From an uncultured Ruminococcus sp. (GTDB lineage: Bacteria > Bacillota > Clostridia > Oscillospirales > CAG-382): 11,451 nt of DNA. The translations under genes and the position numbers were made by a program. The notes beneath the pieces are model-generated. The model searched no databases and had not been told where the DNA came from. It saw only the letters and a program-made list of their open reading frames with translations. The DNA lies in assembly GCA_902783535.1 (NCBI GenBank), contig CACZRJ010000094.1:1-11451 (forward strand), in the 5' to 3' direction. Below, one piece after another: positions 1 to 5,786 of this stretch; position 1 is the first letter of the stretch; each line of letters begins with the position of its first letter.

Positions 1-1040
1 AACCGCGAAAACGTCTCTTCCGTGTCGCATACCGATGTCATTGCCAGGAAATACCGGGGGAGCGACATCTCCGTTTCGATGCCGAACCTGTTTCGGAGCA
101 GGTTTGCGCAGTCTGCTCCGCTGGCCCCGGAAGGCGTCAGAAAGACCAGCTTGCCCGGGTCGTATCCATAAAAGTGCGAGCCGTCCAGAAGTTTCAAATG
201 ATTCAGTTTTGCGAGTTTCGCGCGCAGTCCCGACAGACGTTCTGCGTATTCTTCAAAATGACTCCCGTCGGATATATATCTGATGCACTCGTCTGCGGAT
301 GCGAGCAGGATGTATGAGGGACTGGACGTCTGGAAGACCGGAAGCTCTCTCGATATCCGCTCAAACCATTCTGACCTGCAGTGAAGCACCGCCGTCTGCG
401 TCAGCGCGGGAAGCGTTTTGTGCAGGCTTTGGATCACGATGTCTGCGCCAAGGGTAACAGCGCTTTCCGGAAATACGGATGCGAAGCCGAAATGCGCTCC
501 GTGCGCCTCGTCGACGATCAGCGTCGCACCCGCTTCGCGGCAGATTTCCGCAATGGAGGCGATGTTGGAAACGACGCCCTCATAGGTCGGGGATGTCAGA
601 AAGACGGTCGTGACGGAAGGATGCGCCTGCAATGCACTTCTGATCTGCGCGGGCTCGATGCTTCCGGGAATTCCTTGAGCCGACTCCGGACAGAGAAAGA
701 ATGTCTTTCTTCGGCATAATTCCGCAGCATTGAAAAATGATTTGTGAGAATTCCGCGCCGCGAGAATGTCGCCGTCTCCGGTCGCCCGGACGGCTGACAG
801 GATCCCGGAGGTGCTTCCGTTGACGAGCAGGAAGGAGCAGTCGGCGCCCCAAACGGCAGCGGCGCGGTCCTGAAGTTCTTTCAGAACTCCTGACGGCCGG
901 TAGAGGTCGTCGGTCGCTTCCAGATCCGTGACGTCCCACTGATAGGGCAGATCGGACCGAAAAAGACGCTTCCCGCCCGGCATGTGCATCGGAAGAAACG
1001 ATTTCGTGTATGATTTGAGAAACGAGAGTAAGGAAGGCAT
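1..1040 (-). CDS. Orn/Lys/Arg decarboxylase-family PLP enzyme, C-terminus cut by the window edge
   Basis: A fold-type I pyridoxal-phosphate enzyme of the Orn/Lys/Arg decarboxylase major-domain family (the SpeA/YaaO type of Firmicutes). It is expected to be cytosolic and to decarboxylate a basic amino acid to a polyamine precursor. 346 residues are visible and the frame stays open at the left edge; family members such as B. subtilis YaaO have about 480, so the C-terminal domain lies outside. What shows it: substrate/PLP loop VNGSTSG at residues 73-79, VDEAHGAHFG at 176-185 (Asp177 for the pyridine nitrogen, His180 stacking on the ring), and SLHKTLPALTQTA at 205-217, the family signature with Schiff-base Lys208. 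The N-terminal motif is MPGGKR (20-25), where the family usually has PGHK. The ATG at 1040 is preferred because GGAGGA lies 8 nt upstream; an ATG at 1045 is too close to it and reads a different frame. It starts 4 nt after the tmcAL stop, so the two are co-transcribed. Substrate (Arg, Lys or Orn) cannot be told from the sequence. Confidence 0.88.
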   Translation of the reverse strand, partial: MPSLLSFLKSYTKSFLPMHMPGGKRLFRSDLPYQWDVTDLEATDDLYRPSGVLKELQDRAAAVWGADCSFLLVNGSTSGILSAVRATGDGDILAARNSHKSFFNAAELCRRKTFFLCPESAQGIPGSIEPAQIRSALQAHPSVTTVFLTSPTYEGVVSNIASIAEICREAGATLIVDEAHGAHFGFASVFPESAVTLGADIVIQSLHKTLPALTQTAVLHCRSEWFERISRELPVFQTSSPSYILLASADECIRYISDGSHFEEYAERLSGLRAKLAKLNHLKLLDGSHFYGYDPGKLVFLTPSGASGADCANLLRNRFGIETEMSLPRYFLAMTSVCDTEETFSR

Positions 1041-1044
1041 CGCA

Positions 1045-2139
1045 TTATTCCTCCGGAGAGACTGCGGAAGTTTTGAAGAACGGCCGGCGGGAGAGGTCGT
1101 CCTCTCCGCCGTAAAAGGTACCGAGAATGCGGTTGAGACGAAGGTTCAGACTGAAAACGGGATCGTCCTTCAGCGCGGCCGGCCTGGAAACGACGGGAAC
1201 TGACGGAGACGAGGATTTCAGGAAGGTGCGTCCGGCTTCGTCTGCTGCCAGCAAAAGCGCATACGGGGGAACGCCCTGAACCGTTTCAGGCGAAACGCGC
1301 ATGACGGATGACCACAGGGCGCGGTTCACGCGGGAAACCGTGAACATTTTCCCGGAAACGGCCGAAGCGAGTTCACGCACGCTGCGGACGTCCGTCAGGC
1401 AGCGGAGGATCCCGGCGCGAAGTTCGTCCGGAACAGCATAGCATCCCTTTGGGCATTCGTTCCGCAAAGAGGAAAGAAGAAAACCGTCAACGGCTTCCGC
1501 GGATCTTGGAAAAGAAGGATCCTGCGAAAGCACGCGCGCGGCCTCGCGCGGAATCAGCTCGCCGGGACGGCCTGAAGCGCGGATATCCGTCGAAGAGGCG
1601 TACGCCGGATTCCTCCGCAGGATGAAAGAAGGGAGAGAACCGGCGTGCCGGAGATATTCGAGCGCGAGGATATCGTTCGGCCTGCCTTTCAGGCACAGGC
1701 CGGACCGTTCCTCCATCAGTTTCGGATATGGAATGCGGGCATGGTCTTCAGAGGTCTCTTCAGGAACGCTTCCGGAAATGCGTTCCGCCGCTTCGCGCAG
1801 CGTTTTTTCGTCGGTTTCCGCGGAAAAGGCGAGAACGCCAGCGTTCAGGCGTTTCGCGATCGAGATCCCTCCCCGCGCGAAGTCGCCCGCTGAAGCGCAG
1901 CACCAGGGAAAGGGCAGCTCGACGACGAGGTTCGCGCCGCAGGAAAGCGCGGCGTCCGCCCGGTGAAACCGGTCGGCAATGGCAGGAATACCTCTTTGGG
2001 TCAGATTCCCGCCCAGGATGCATATGACCGTTTCAAATCTGCTCTTCAGTTCATTCAGCTGCCAGAGATGTCCGTGATGAAACGGATTGTATTCGCAGAT
2101 GACAGCGCAGGAAGACCCTTCGGCCGGTGCCGTTCCCAT
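1045..2139 (-). CDS. tmcAL: tRNA(Met) cytidine acetate ligase TmcAL (YlbM family)
   Basis: Cytosolic nucleotidyltransferase-superfamily enzyme that uses ATP and acetate to form N4-acetylcytidine at the wobble base of elongator tRNA-Met. The 364-residue product is somewhat shorter than the roughly 400-415 usual for the family. Seen: CEYNPFHHGH at residues 15-24 (the HxGH nucleotide-binding motif), GGNLTQRG at 43-50 (family form SGNFxQRG), GANLVVELPFPW at 68-79, GRPNDILALEYL at 152-163, and STDIR at 183-187. The reading frame is open further upstream to 2421, but that part covers ackA and lacks family similarity. The ATG at 2139 has AAGGGG 6 nt upstream and puts the HxGH motif at the usual distance from the N-terminus. 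The gene is divergent from ackA and has its own strong promoter. Acetate is both its substrate and that of the neighbouring acetate kinase, which may explain the pairing; that last point is inference. Confidence 0.9.
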   Translation of the reverse strand: MGTAPAEGSSCAVICEYNPFHHGHLWQLNELKSRFETVICILGGNLTQRGIPAIADRFHRADAALSCGANLVVELPFPWCCASAGDFARGGISIAKRLNAGVLAFSAETDEKTLREAAERISGSVPEETSEDHARIPYPKLMEERSGLCLKGRPNDILALEYLRHAGSLPSFILRRNPAYASSTDIRASGRPGELIPREAARVLSQDPSFPRSAEAVDGFLLSSLRNECPKGCYAVPDELRAGILRCLTDVRSVRELASAVSGKMFTVSRVNRALWSSVMRVSPETVQGVPPYALLLAADEAGRTFLKSSSPSVPVVSRPAALKDDPVFSLNLRLNRILGTFYGGEDDLSRRPFFKTSAVSPEE

Positions 2140-2149
2140 GAAAAACCCC

Positions 2150-2178
2150 TTGCATTTTTCTTTATGAGGTATTATAAT
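2150..2178 (+). promoter_or_regulatory. Probable ackA promoter overlapping the tmcAL promoter
   Basis: TTGCAT at 2150-2155 (3 of 6 consensus positions), 17 nt, then a perfect TATAAT at 2173-2178. The predicted start is near 2185, about 28 nt before the ackA ATG. The second plus-strand TATAAT at 2188-2193 has no acceptable -35 (TGAGGT at 17 nt). The choice of boxes is an inference; that some ackA promoter lies in this 73-bp gap is very likely. Confidence 0.55.
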
Positions 2179-2199
2179 TGTCAAGAATATAATTGTCAA
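2171..2199 (-). promoter_or_regulatory. Consensus sigma-A promoter for tmcAL
   Basis: Read on the minus strand: TTGACA at 2199-2194, exactly 17 nt, then TATAAT at 2176-2171. Both hexamers match the vegetative consensus fully, and the spacing is optimal. The predicted transcription start is near 2164, giving a leader of about 25 nt before the ATG at 2139. It lies inside the tandem repeat at 2173-2200 and overlaps the probable ackA promoter on the other strand. Confidence 0.85.
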
Positions 2200-2200
2200 G
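2173..2200. repeat. Tandem 13-bp direct repeat forming the divergent promoter
   Basis: TATAATTGTCAAG occurs at 2173-2185 and again, identical, at 2188-2200, a 15-bp period. Read on the minus strand each copy carries a TTGACA; the -35 comes from one copy and the -10 from the end of the other. The copies also put TATAAT on the plus strand twice. The repeat may be just a duplication that created the promoter, or a pair of protein-binding sites. Confidence 0.85.
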
Positions 2201-2212
2201 GAGATAGCGCTT

Positions 2213-3415
2213 ATGTACATTCTCGTCGTCAATGCGGGAAGTTCTTCCCTGAAATACCAGCTGTTCGATATGGACAGGCAGGAAATGATCGCGAAAGGGC
2301 TCTGCGAACGGATCGGCGTGGACGGCCTGTTCTCGCACTGGGTGCCAGGAAAAGGCGTTGCCGTCAAGAAGATCCCCGTGCAGATGCCGACGCACACGGA
2401 AGCAGTGGCTGTGGCCGTCAAATATCTGACCTGCCCCGAGAACGGATGCCTGACGGATATGAATCAGATATCCGCAGTCGGACACCGGATCGTCTCCGGC
2501 GGACCCTGGCTGATCGACAGTATCCTGATCGACGGTCCGGACGGACAGGTATTGAAGGACCTTCACAAGTGCTTCGACCTCGCGCCACTTCACACGAAAG
2601 CGCATCTGCAGGGAATCGAAGGATGCATGAACATCATGAAGGACGTTCCCCAGGTGCTCGTCATGGATACGGCATTCCACCAGACGATGCCGCCGAAAGC
2701 GTACACCTATCCGATCGCATACGAGGTGGCGCAGAAATATGCCATCCGCCGTTACGGCGCGCACGGCACTTCGCACAGATATGTTTCCGGCAAGGCCATT
2801 GAGTATCTCGGAAAGCCGGATGCGAAGATCGTCACATGCCATCTCGGAAACGGTTCTTCCATTTCCGCCGTCGACGGCGGGAAGTGCGTCGACACATCCA
2901 TGGGTCTCACCCCGCTCGAAGGCGTCATCATGGGGTCCAGATGCGGATCCATCGATCCGGCCATCGTGCCGTTCGTCATGGAACGCGAGCACATCGCCGT
3001 CGAGGACATGGGCAACTGGATGAACAAGAAGTGCGGATTCCTCGGGCTGTCCGGCGTGTCGTCCGACCTTCGCGACGTTCGTGACGCCGCGGCTTCCGGA
3101 AACGAGCGCGCGCAGCTGGCGCTGGACATCCTGGCCTACCAGATCAAGAAATACGTCGGCGGCTATGCCGCGGCGATGAACGGTCTGGACTGCGTCGTCT
3201 TTACGGCCGGAATCGGTGAGAACGACCCGGACCTGCGTTATGCCGCAATGAAGGATATGGAATTCTTCGGGATCAAAATGGATGCCGAAAGAAACAGAGA
3301 CCGCGAAGCCACGGTCATCAGTGCTGACGACAGCCGCGTCAAGGTGCTCGTCATCCCGACGAATGAGGAACTTGTCATCGCGTCCGATACAATGCGCATC
3401 GCGTGCGGAAAATAA
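2213..3415 (+). CDS. ackA: Acetate kinase
   Basis: Cytosolic ASKHA-fold kinase converting acetyl phosphate and ADP to acetate and ATP (and the reverse), the ATP-yielding last step of fermentation via phosphotransacetylase. The 400-residue length is normal. Active-site residues known from the Methanosarcina enzyme can be matched: Asn7 in NAGSSSLKYQLF, Arg92 in GHRIVSGG, His126, Asp152 in MDTAFHQTMP, His184 in YGAHGTSHRY, Arg243 in GSRCGSIDPAI and Glu385 in IPTNEE. The phosphate-binding stretch CHLGNGSSISAVDGG is at 209-223. Two loops differ from the commonest form: PLHTKAH where PLHNP is usual, and GSRCGSID where GTRSGDID is usual. The Shine-Dalgarno AAGGAG at 2198-2203 sits 9 nt before the ATG. 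No pta gene is in the window. The stop is only 12 nt ahead of the next promoter, with no terminator between, so read-through into scfA is possible. Confidence 0.97.
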   Translation: MYILVVNAGSSSLKYQLFDMDRQEMIAKGLCERIGVDGLFSHWVPGKGVAVKKIPVQMPTHTEAVAVAVKYLTCPENGCLTDMNQISAVGHRIVSGGPWLIDSILIDGPDGQVLKDLHKCFDLAPLHTKAHLQGIEGCMNIMKDVPQVLVMDTAFHQTMPPKAYTYPIAYEVAQKYAIRRYGAHGTSHRYVSGKAIEYLGKPDAKIVTCHLGNGSSISAVDGGKCVDTSMGLTPLEGVIMGSRCGSIDPAIVPFVMEREHIAVEDMGNWMNKKCGFLGLSGVSSDLRDVRDAAASGNERAQLALDILAYQIKKYVGGYAAAMNGLDCVVFTAGIGENDPDLRYAAMKDMEFFGIKMDAERNRDREATVISADDSRVKVLVIPTNEELVIASDTMRIACGK

Positions 3416-3423
3416 TCGGGAAA

Positions 3424-3449
3424 CCGCTTGACAAACAGCGGAAGACCGC
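3424..3449. repeat. Interleaved short inverted repeats around the scfA -35
   Basis: CCGCT at 3424-3428 and AGCGG at 3437-3441 form an inverted repeat flanking the -35 hexamer; GCGG at 3438-3441 can pair instead with CCGC at 3446-3449 (loop AAGA). They could be an operator, or alternative hairpins in an ackA read-through transcript. The arms are short, so chance is a real possibility. Confidence 0.3.
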
Positions 3450-3456
3450 ATATAAT
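3428..3456 (+). promoter_or_regulatory. Consensus sigma-A promoter for scfA
   Basis: TTGACA at 3428-3433, exactly 17 nt, TATAAT at 3451-3456: full match to the vegetative consensus. The predicted start is near 3463, giving a leader of about 28 nt. It is the last clear promoter found ahead of the long plus-strand operon, so it may feed scfA, scfB and the genes after them. Confidence 0.87.
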
Positions 3457-3461
3457 TTTTA

Positions 3462-3477
3462 CGTGAAAATTATCACG
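3462..3477. promoter_or_regulatory. Palindrome at the scfA transcription start (possible Crp/Fnr-type operator or 5' hairpin)
   Basis: CGTGAAAATTATCACG: CGTGA and TCACG are perfect inverted arms separated by 6 nt. The GTGA-N6-TCAC core is the layout typical of Crp/Fnr-superfamily operators. It begins at about +1 of the promoter at 3428-3456, a repressor-like position. Alternatively it is a short hairpin at the 5' end of the mRNA, directly ahead of the Shine-Dalgarno AAGGAG (3479-3484). The symmetry is seen; the regulator is conjecture. Confidence 0.4.
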
Positions 3478-3490
3478 GAAGGAGCGTCAT

Positions 3491-3643
3491 ATGAAACACA
3501 TTCAGACAGTCGAAACCAGAGACATGGAGAAGAGTCTGCAGAACGGCGGCTGCGGCGAATGCCAGACATCCTGCCAGTCTGCCTGCAAAACGTCCTGCGG
3601 CGTCGCGAATCAGCAGTGCGAAAACAAAGAACCCAAAGCGTAA
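3491..3643 (+). CDS. scfA: Six-cysteine ranthipeptide precursor SCIFF
   Basis: A 50-residue RiPP precursor of the SCIFF family (six cysteines in forty-five residues). The start MKHIQTVETR matches the conserved leader of the family, followed by the core from residue 21. The cysteines are C21, C24, C28, C32, C36 and C43, in the spacing C-x2-C-x3-C-x3-C-x3-C-x6-C, including CGECQTSCQSACKTSC. In the studied SCIFF peptides the maturase joins Cys32 to Thr37 by a thioether; here residue 37 is Gly (codon GGC at 3599-3601), in SCGVANQ. Thr26 and Thr34 remain as possible acceptors. ATG at 3491 has AAGGAG 6 nt upstream and a strong dedicated promoter. The cognate maturase follows 86 nt downstream. The biological role of SCIFF is not established. 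Confidence 0.95.
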   Translation: MKHIQTVETRDMEKSLQNGGCGECQTSCQSACKTSCGVANQQCENKEPKA

Positions 3644-3671
3644 GCGGGCAAATCAGAACCAAAATGGAAGT

Positions 3672-3713
3672 ATAAGGAATCCGGCCGTTGCCTGTCGCAG
3701 CGGCTTTCCTTAT
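3672..3713 (+). terminator. Hairpin between scfA and scfB, probable leaky terminator
   Basis: ATAAGGAA (3672-3679) pairs with TTCCTTAT (3706-3713), and inside it GCCGTTGC (3684-3691) pairs with GCAGCGGC (3697-3704) around loop CTGTC, with one G-T wobble. The GC-rich inner stem followed by TTTCCTTAT resembles an intrinsic terminator, while the outer arms close a longer two-part stem. It is not followed by a clean T run, so part of the transcription should pass into scfB. This would give much precursor mRNA and little maturase mRNA; processing or mRNA protection are alternatives. Confidence 0.65.
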
Positions 3714-3729
3714 CTGTGGAGAAAAACGC

Positions 3730-5130
3730 ATGATTCATCAATATCAGCTGCGGGGATACAATATCGTCCTGGATGTTTTTTCCGGCTCTGTCCATGTGGT
3801 GGACGACCTCGCGTACGACATCATCGGCATGTACGAAAACAGCAGCCGCGAATCGATCGTCGAAGCGATGCTGGACAAATATGCCGGAAATCCCGACGTC
3901 ACCCGGGACTCGATCGGGGAAATTTTTTCCGAACTTGAGGAACTCCGTTCCCGCCGCAAACTCTTCGTTCCCGACATCTATGAAAACCACGCGATGGATC
4001 TGAAATCCAGGCATACCGAGATCAAGGCGCTCTGTCTGCATGTCGCGCATACCTGCAACCTGAACTGCTCCTACTGTTTCGCGGCGCAGGGCAAGTATCA
4101 CGGCGAGCGGGCGCTGATGACGTACGAGGTCGGAAAGCGCGCGCTGGACTTTCTGATGGAGCAGTCCGGAAACAGAAAGAACCTCGAAGTGGACTTTTTC
4201 GGCGGCGAGCCCCTGATGAACTGGGATGTCTGCAAGCGGCTTGTGAAATACGCGCGGTCGGTGGAAAAGGAAAGAGGAAAGAATTTCAGGTTCACGCTGA
4301 CGACGAACGGCATGCTGCTCGACGACGAAGTCACGGCTTTCTGCAACGAGGAAATGCACAACGTCGTATTGAGTCTGGACGGCAGAAAAGAGATCCACGA
4401 TCACTGGAGAAAAACCACTTCCGGAAAAGGAAGCTATGACGTGATCGTCCCGAAATTCCAGTCTTTTGTGCGCGCGAGAGAAAAGGCAGGGAAGAGCTAT
4501 TACATCCGGGGCACATATACGGGCCTGAATCCGGATTTTCTTCAGGACATCCTTCATATGGCCGACCTCGGCTTCAGGGAGCTGTCCATGGAGCCGGTCG
4601 TCTGCGATCCCTCGGAGCCATACGCGCTGCGGCAGGAAGATCTTCCGAAACTGATGGAACAATATGAGGGACTGGCTGTCGAAATGATCCGGAGAAAACA
4701 GGCCGGAAACGGATTCACATTCTATCACTACATGATCGATCTGACCGGCGGGCCGTGCATCTACAAGCGGATTTCCGGCTGCGGCAGCGGGACGGAATAT
4801 CTGGCGGTCACGCCGACGGGAGAACTGTATCCGTGTCATCAGTTCGTCGGAGATCCGAAATTCAGAATGGGCGACATCTGGGAAGGCGTCACAAGGACGG
4901 ACATCCGTGACGAATTCAAGCTTTGCAACGCCTACGCCCGTGCGGAATGCCGGGACTGCTGGGCGAAACTGTACTGCTCCGGCGGATGCGCGGCGAACGC
5001 GTATCACGCATCAGGCGATATCCGGGGCATTTATCCGTTCGGATGCGAACTGTTCCGGAAACGGATGGAGTGCGCGATCCTTTTGAAACTGGCTGAGCAG
5101 GGGATCGGACCGCTCGGAGGTGTGAAGTGA
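3730..5130 (+). CDS. scfB: SCIFF thioether-forming maturase, radical SAM/SPASM
   Basis: Radical S-adenosylmethionine enzyme that installs the thioether bridge in the SCIFF peptide. 466 residues, normal for the family. Domains in order: an N-terminal RiPP recognition element (about 1-90, PqqD-like, binds the leader); the radical SAM barrel with CNLNCSYC at 109-116 (C109, C113, C116 bind the SAM cluster) and FFGGEP at 156-161; and a C-terminal SPASM domain with C343, C351, C369, C399, C407, C410, C416, C420 and C439 as candidate ligands for two auxiliary 4Fe-4S clusters, including CxxCx5CxxxC at 407-420. The ATG at 3730 has GGAG 8 nt upstream; the frame extends back to a TTG at 3688, but that lies in the hairpin loop region and has no ribosome site. 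The stop overlaps the next start as GTGA, so translation is coupled to the HAD gene. Confidence 0.96.
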   Translation: MIHQYQLRGYNIVLDVFSGSVHVVDDLAYDIIGMYENSSRESIVEAMLDKYAGNPDVTRDSIGEIFSELEELRSRRKLFVPDIYENHAMDLKSRHTEIKALCLHVAHTCNLNCSYCFAAQGKYHGERALMTYEVGKRALDFLMEQSGNRKNLEVDFFGGEPLMNWDVCKRLVKYARSVEKERGKNFRFTLTTNGMLLDDEVTAFCNEEMHNVVLSLDGRKEIHDHWRKTTSGKGSYDVIVPKFQSFVRAREKAGKSYYIRGTYTGLNPDFLQDILHMADLGFRELSMEPVVCDPSEPYALRQEDLPKLMEQYEGLAVEMIRRKQAGNGFTFYHYMIDLTGGPCIYKRISGCGSGTEYLAVTPTGELYPCHQFVGDPKFRMGDIWEGVTRTDIRDEFKLCNAYARAECRDCWAKLYCSGGCAANAYHASGDIRGIYPFGCELFRKRMECAILLKLAEQGIGPLGGVK

Positions 5131-5786
5131 AAGCAATCGTTTTTGACATGGACGGCGTTCTGTTCGATACCGAACAGGTTTATTTCCGCGCATGGGATAT
5201 GGAAGGCGAAAAATTCGGCATGACGCCGGAGGAAGTGCGGGAGATCCGCTTTCGCTGCGCCGGTCACAATCCCGCAGATACGGAGGTGCTGTTCAACGAC
5301 TATTTCAAGGGACGCGTGAATTTCGCCGAATTCTGGGAAAAGAAAACCGCGAGGACCCGTAAGATGCTCCGGGAGGAAAAAATCCGCGTGAAGCCCGGGC
5401 TGTATGAACTTCTGGAATATCTCAGAAAAAACGGATGGTCCGTGGCGCTCGCGACTTCGACCAATCGCGAAGGGACCTTGTTCAATCTGGATCAGACCGG
5501 GATCACCGGCTATTTTGACATTCTGGTGACCGGCGATATGTTTGAGCACGGAAAGCCCGCTCCGGACGTTTATCTTCGCGCCTGCAGTCTGCTCGGAAGC
5601 GATCCGTCGGAGACGTTCGCCGTGGAGGACAGCTATCCTGGACTCGAGTCCGCCAGACGCGCCGGCCTGCGGGTCGTGATGATCCCGGACCTCTTCCCGC
5701 CGACGGAAGAGACGGCGCGCAACGCGGACTATACGCTCGATTCGCTGACCGAATTGCAGCATCTGCTCATGGAGGAAGAGTCATGA
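5127..5786 (+). CDS. HAD-superfamily hydrolase, beta-phosphoglucomutase-like subfamily
   Basis: A cytosolic haloacid dehalogenase-fold phosphatase or phosphomutase of 219 residues. The four HAD motifs are present: VFDMDGVLFDTE at 5-16 (nucleophile Asp7, acid/base Asp9), Thr110/Ser111 in LATSTNRE, Lys143 in HGKPAPDVY, and Glu167/Asp168 in VEDSYPGLESA. The insertion after motif I (about 17-85) is the helical C1 cap, which usually selects small phosphate esters such as sugar phosphates or mononucleotides. The start is GTG at 5127, overlapping the scfB stop as GTGA, with GGAGG 6 nt upstream. Its stop overlaps the next start as ATGA. The substrate cannot be predicted; nothing links it to RiPP maturation beyond position. 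Confidence 0.9.
   Translation: MKAIVFDMDGVLFDTEQVYFRAWDMEGEKFGMTPEEVREIRFRCAGHNPADTEVLFNDYFKGRVNFAEFWEKKTARTRKMLREEKIRVKPGLYELLEYLRKNGWSVALATSTNREGTLFNLDQTGITGYFDILVTGDMFEHGKPAPDVYLRACSLLGSDPSETFAVEDSYPGLESARRAGLRVVMIPDLFPPTEETARNADYTLDSLTELQHLLMEEES

Noticed and set aside
2140..2421. Extension of the tmcAL frame to an upstream start at 2421
   Set aside because: It would overlap ackA and cross the promoter at 2171-2199. The added 94 residues show no family similarity, and the ATG at 2139 has a good ribosome site.
2162..3451. Long open frame (429 codons) on the minus strand opposite ackA
   Set aside because: Ordinary antisense shadow of a GC-rich gene: no recognisable motif or ribosome site, and it covers ackA completely plus both promoters.
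3462..3477. CcpA cre site or Rex site at the scfA start
   Set aside because: The central CG and spacing of cre, and the TTGTTAA-type arms of Rex sites, are absent; only the GTGA-N6-TCAC layout fits.
3403..3675. 90-codon plus frame across the scfA promoter and gene
   Set aside because: It starts in the ackA end, reads through the promoter, and is out of frame with the SCIFF peptide, whose six-cysteine pattern is decisive.
3688..3729. Earlier TTG start of scfB at 3688
   Set aside because: It falls within the 3672-3713 hairpin and has no Shine-Dalgarno; ATG 3730 has GGAG 8 nt upstream and gives the family's N-terminus.
3610..5007. Long open frame (465 codons) on the minus strand opposite scfB
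   Set aside because: Antisense shadow; the plus frame holds the radical SAM and SPASM motifs, and the minus product resembles nothing I recognise.
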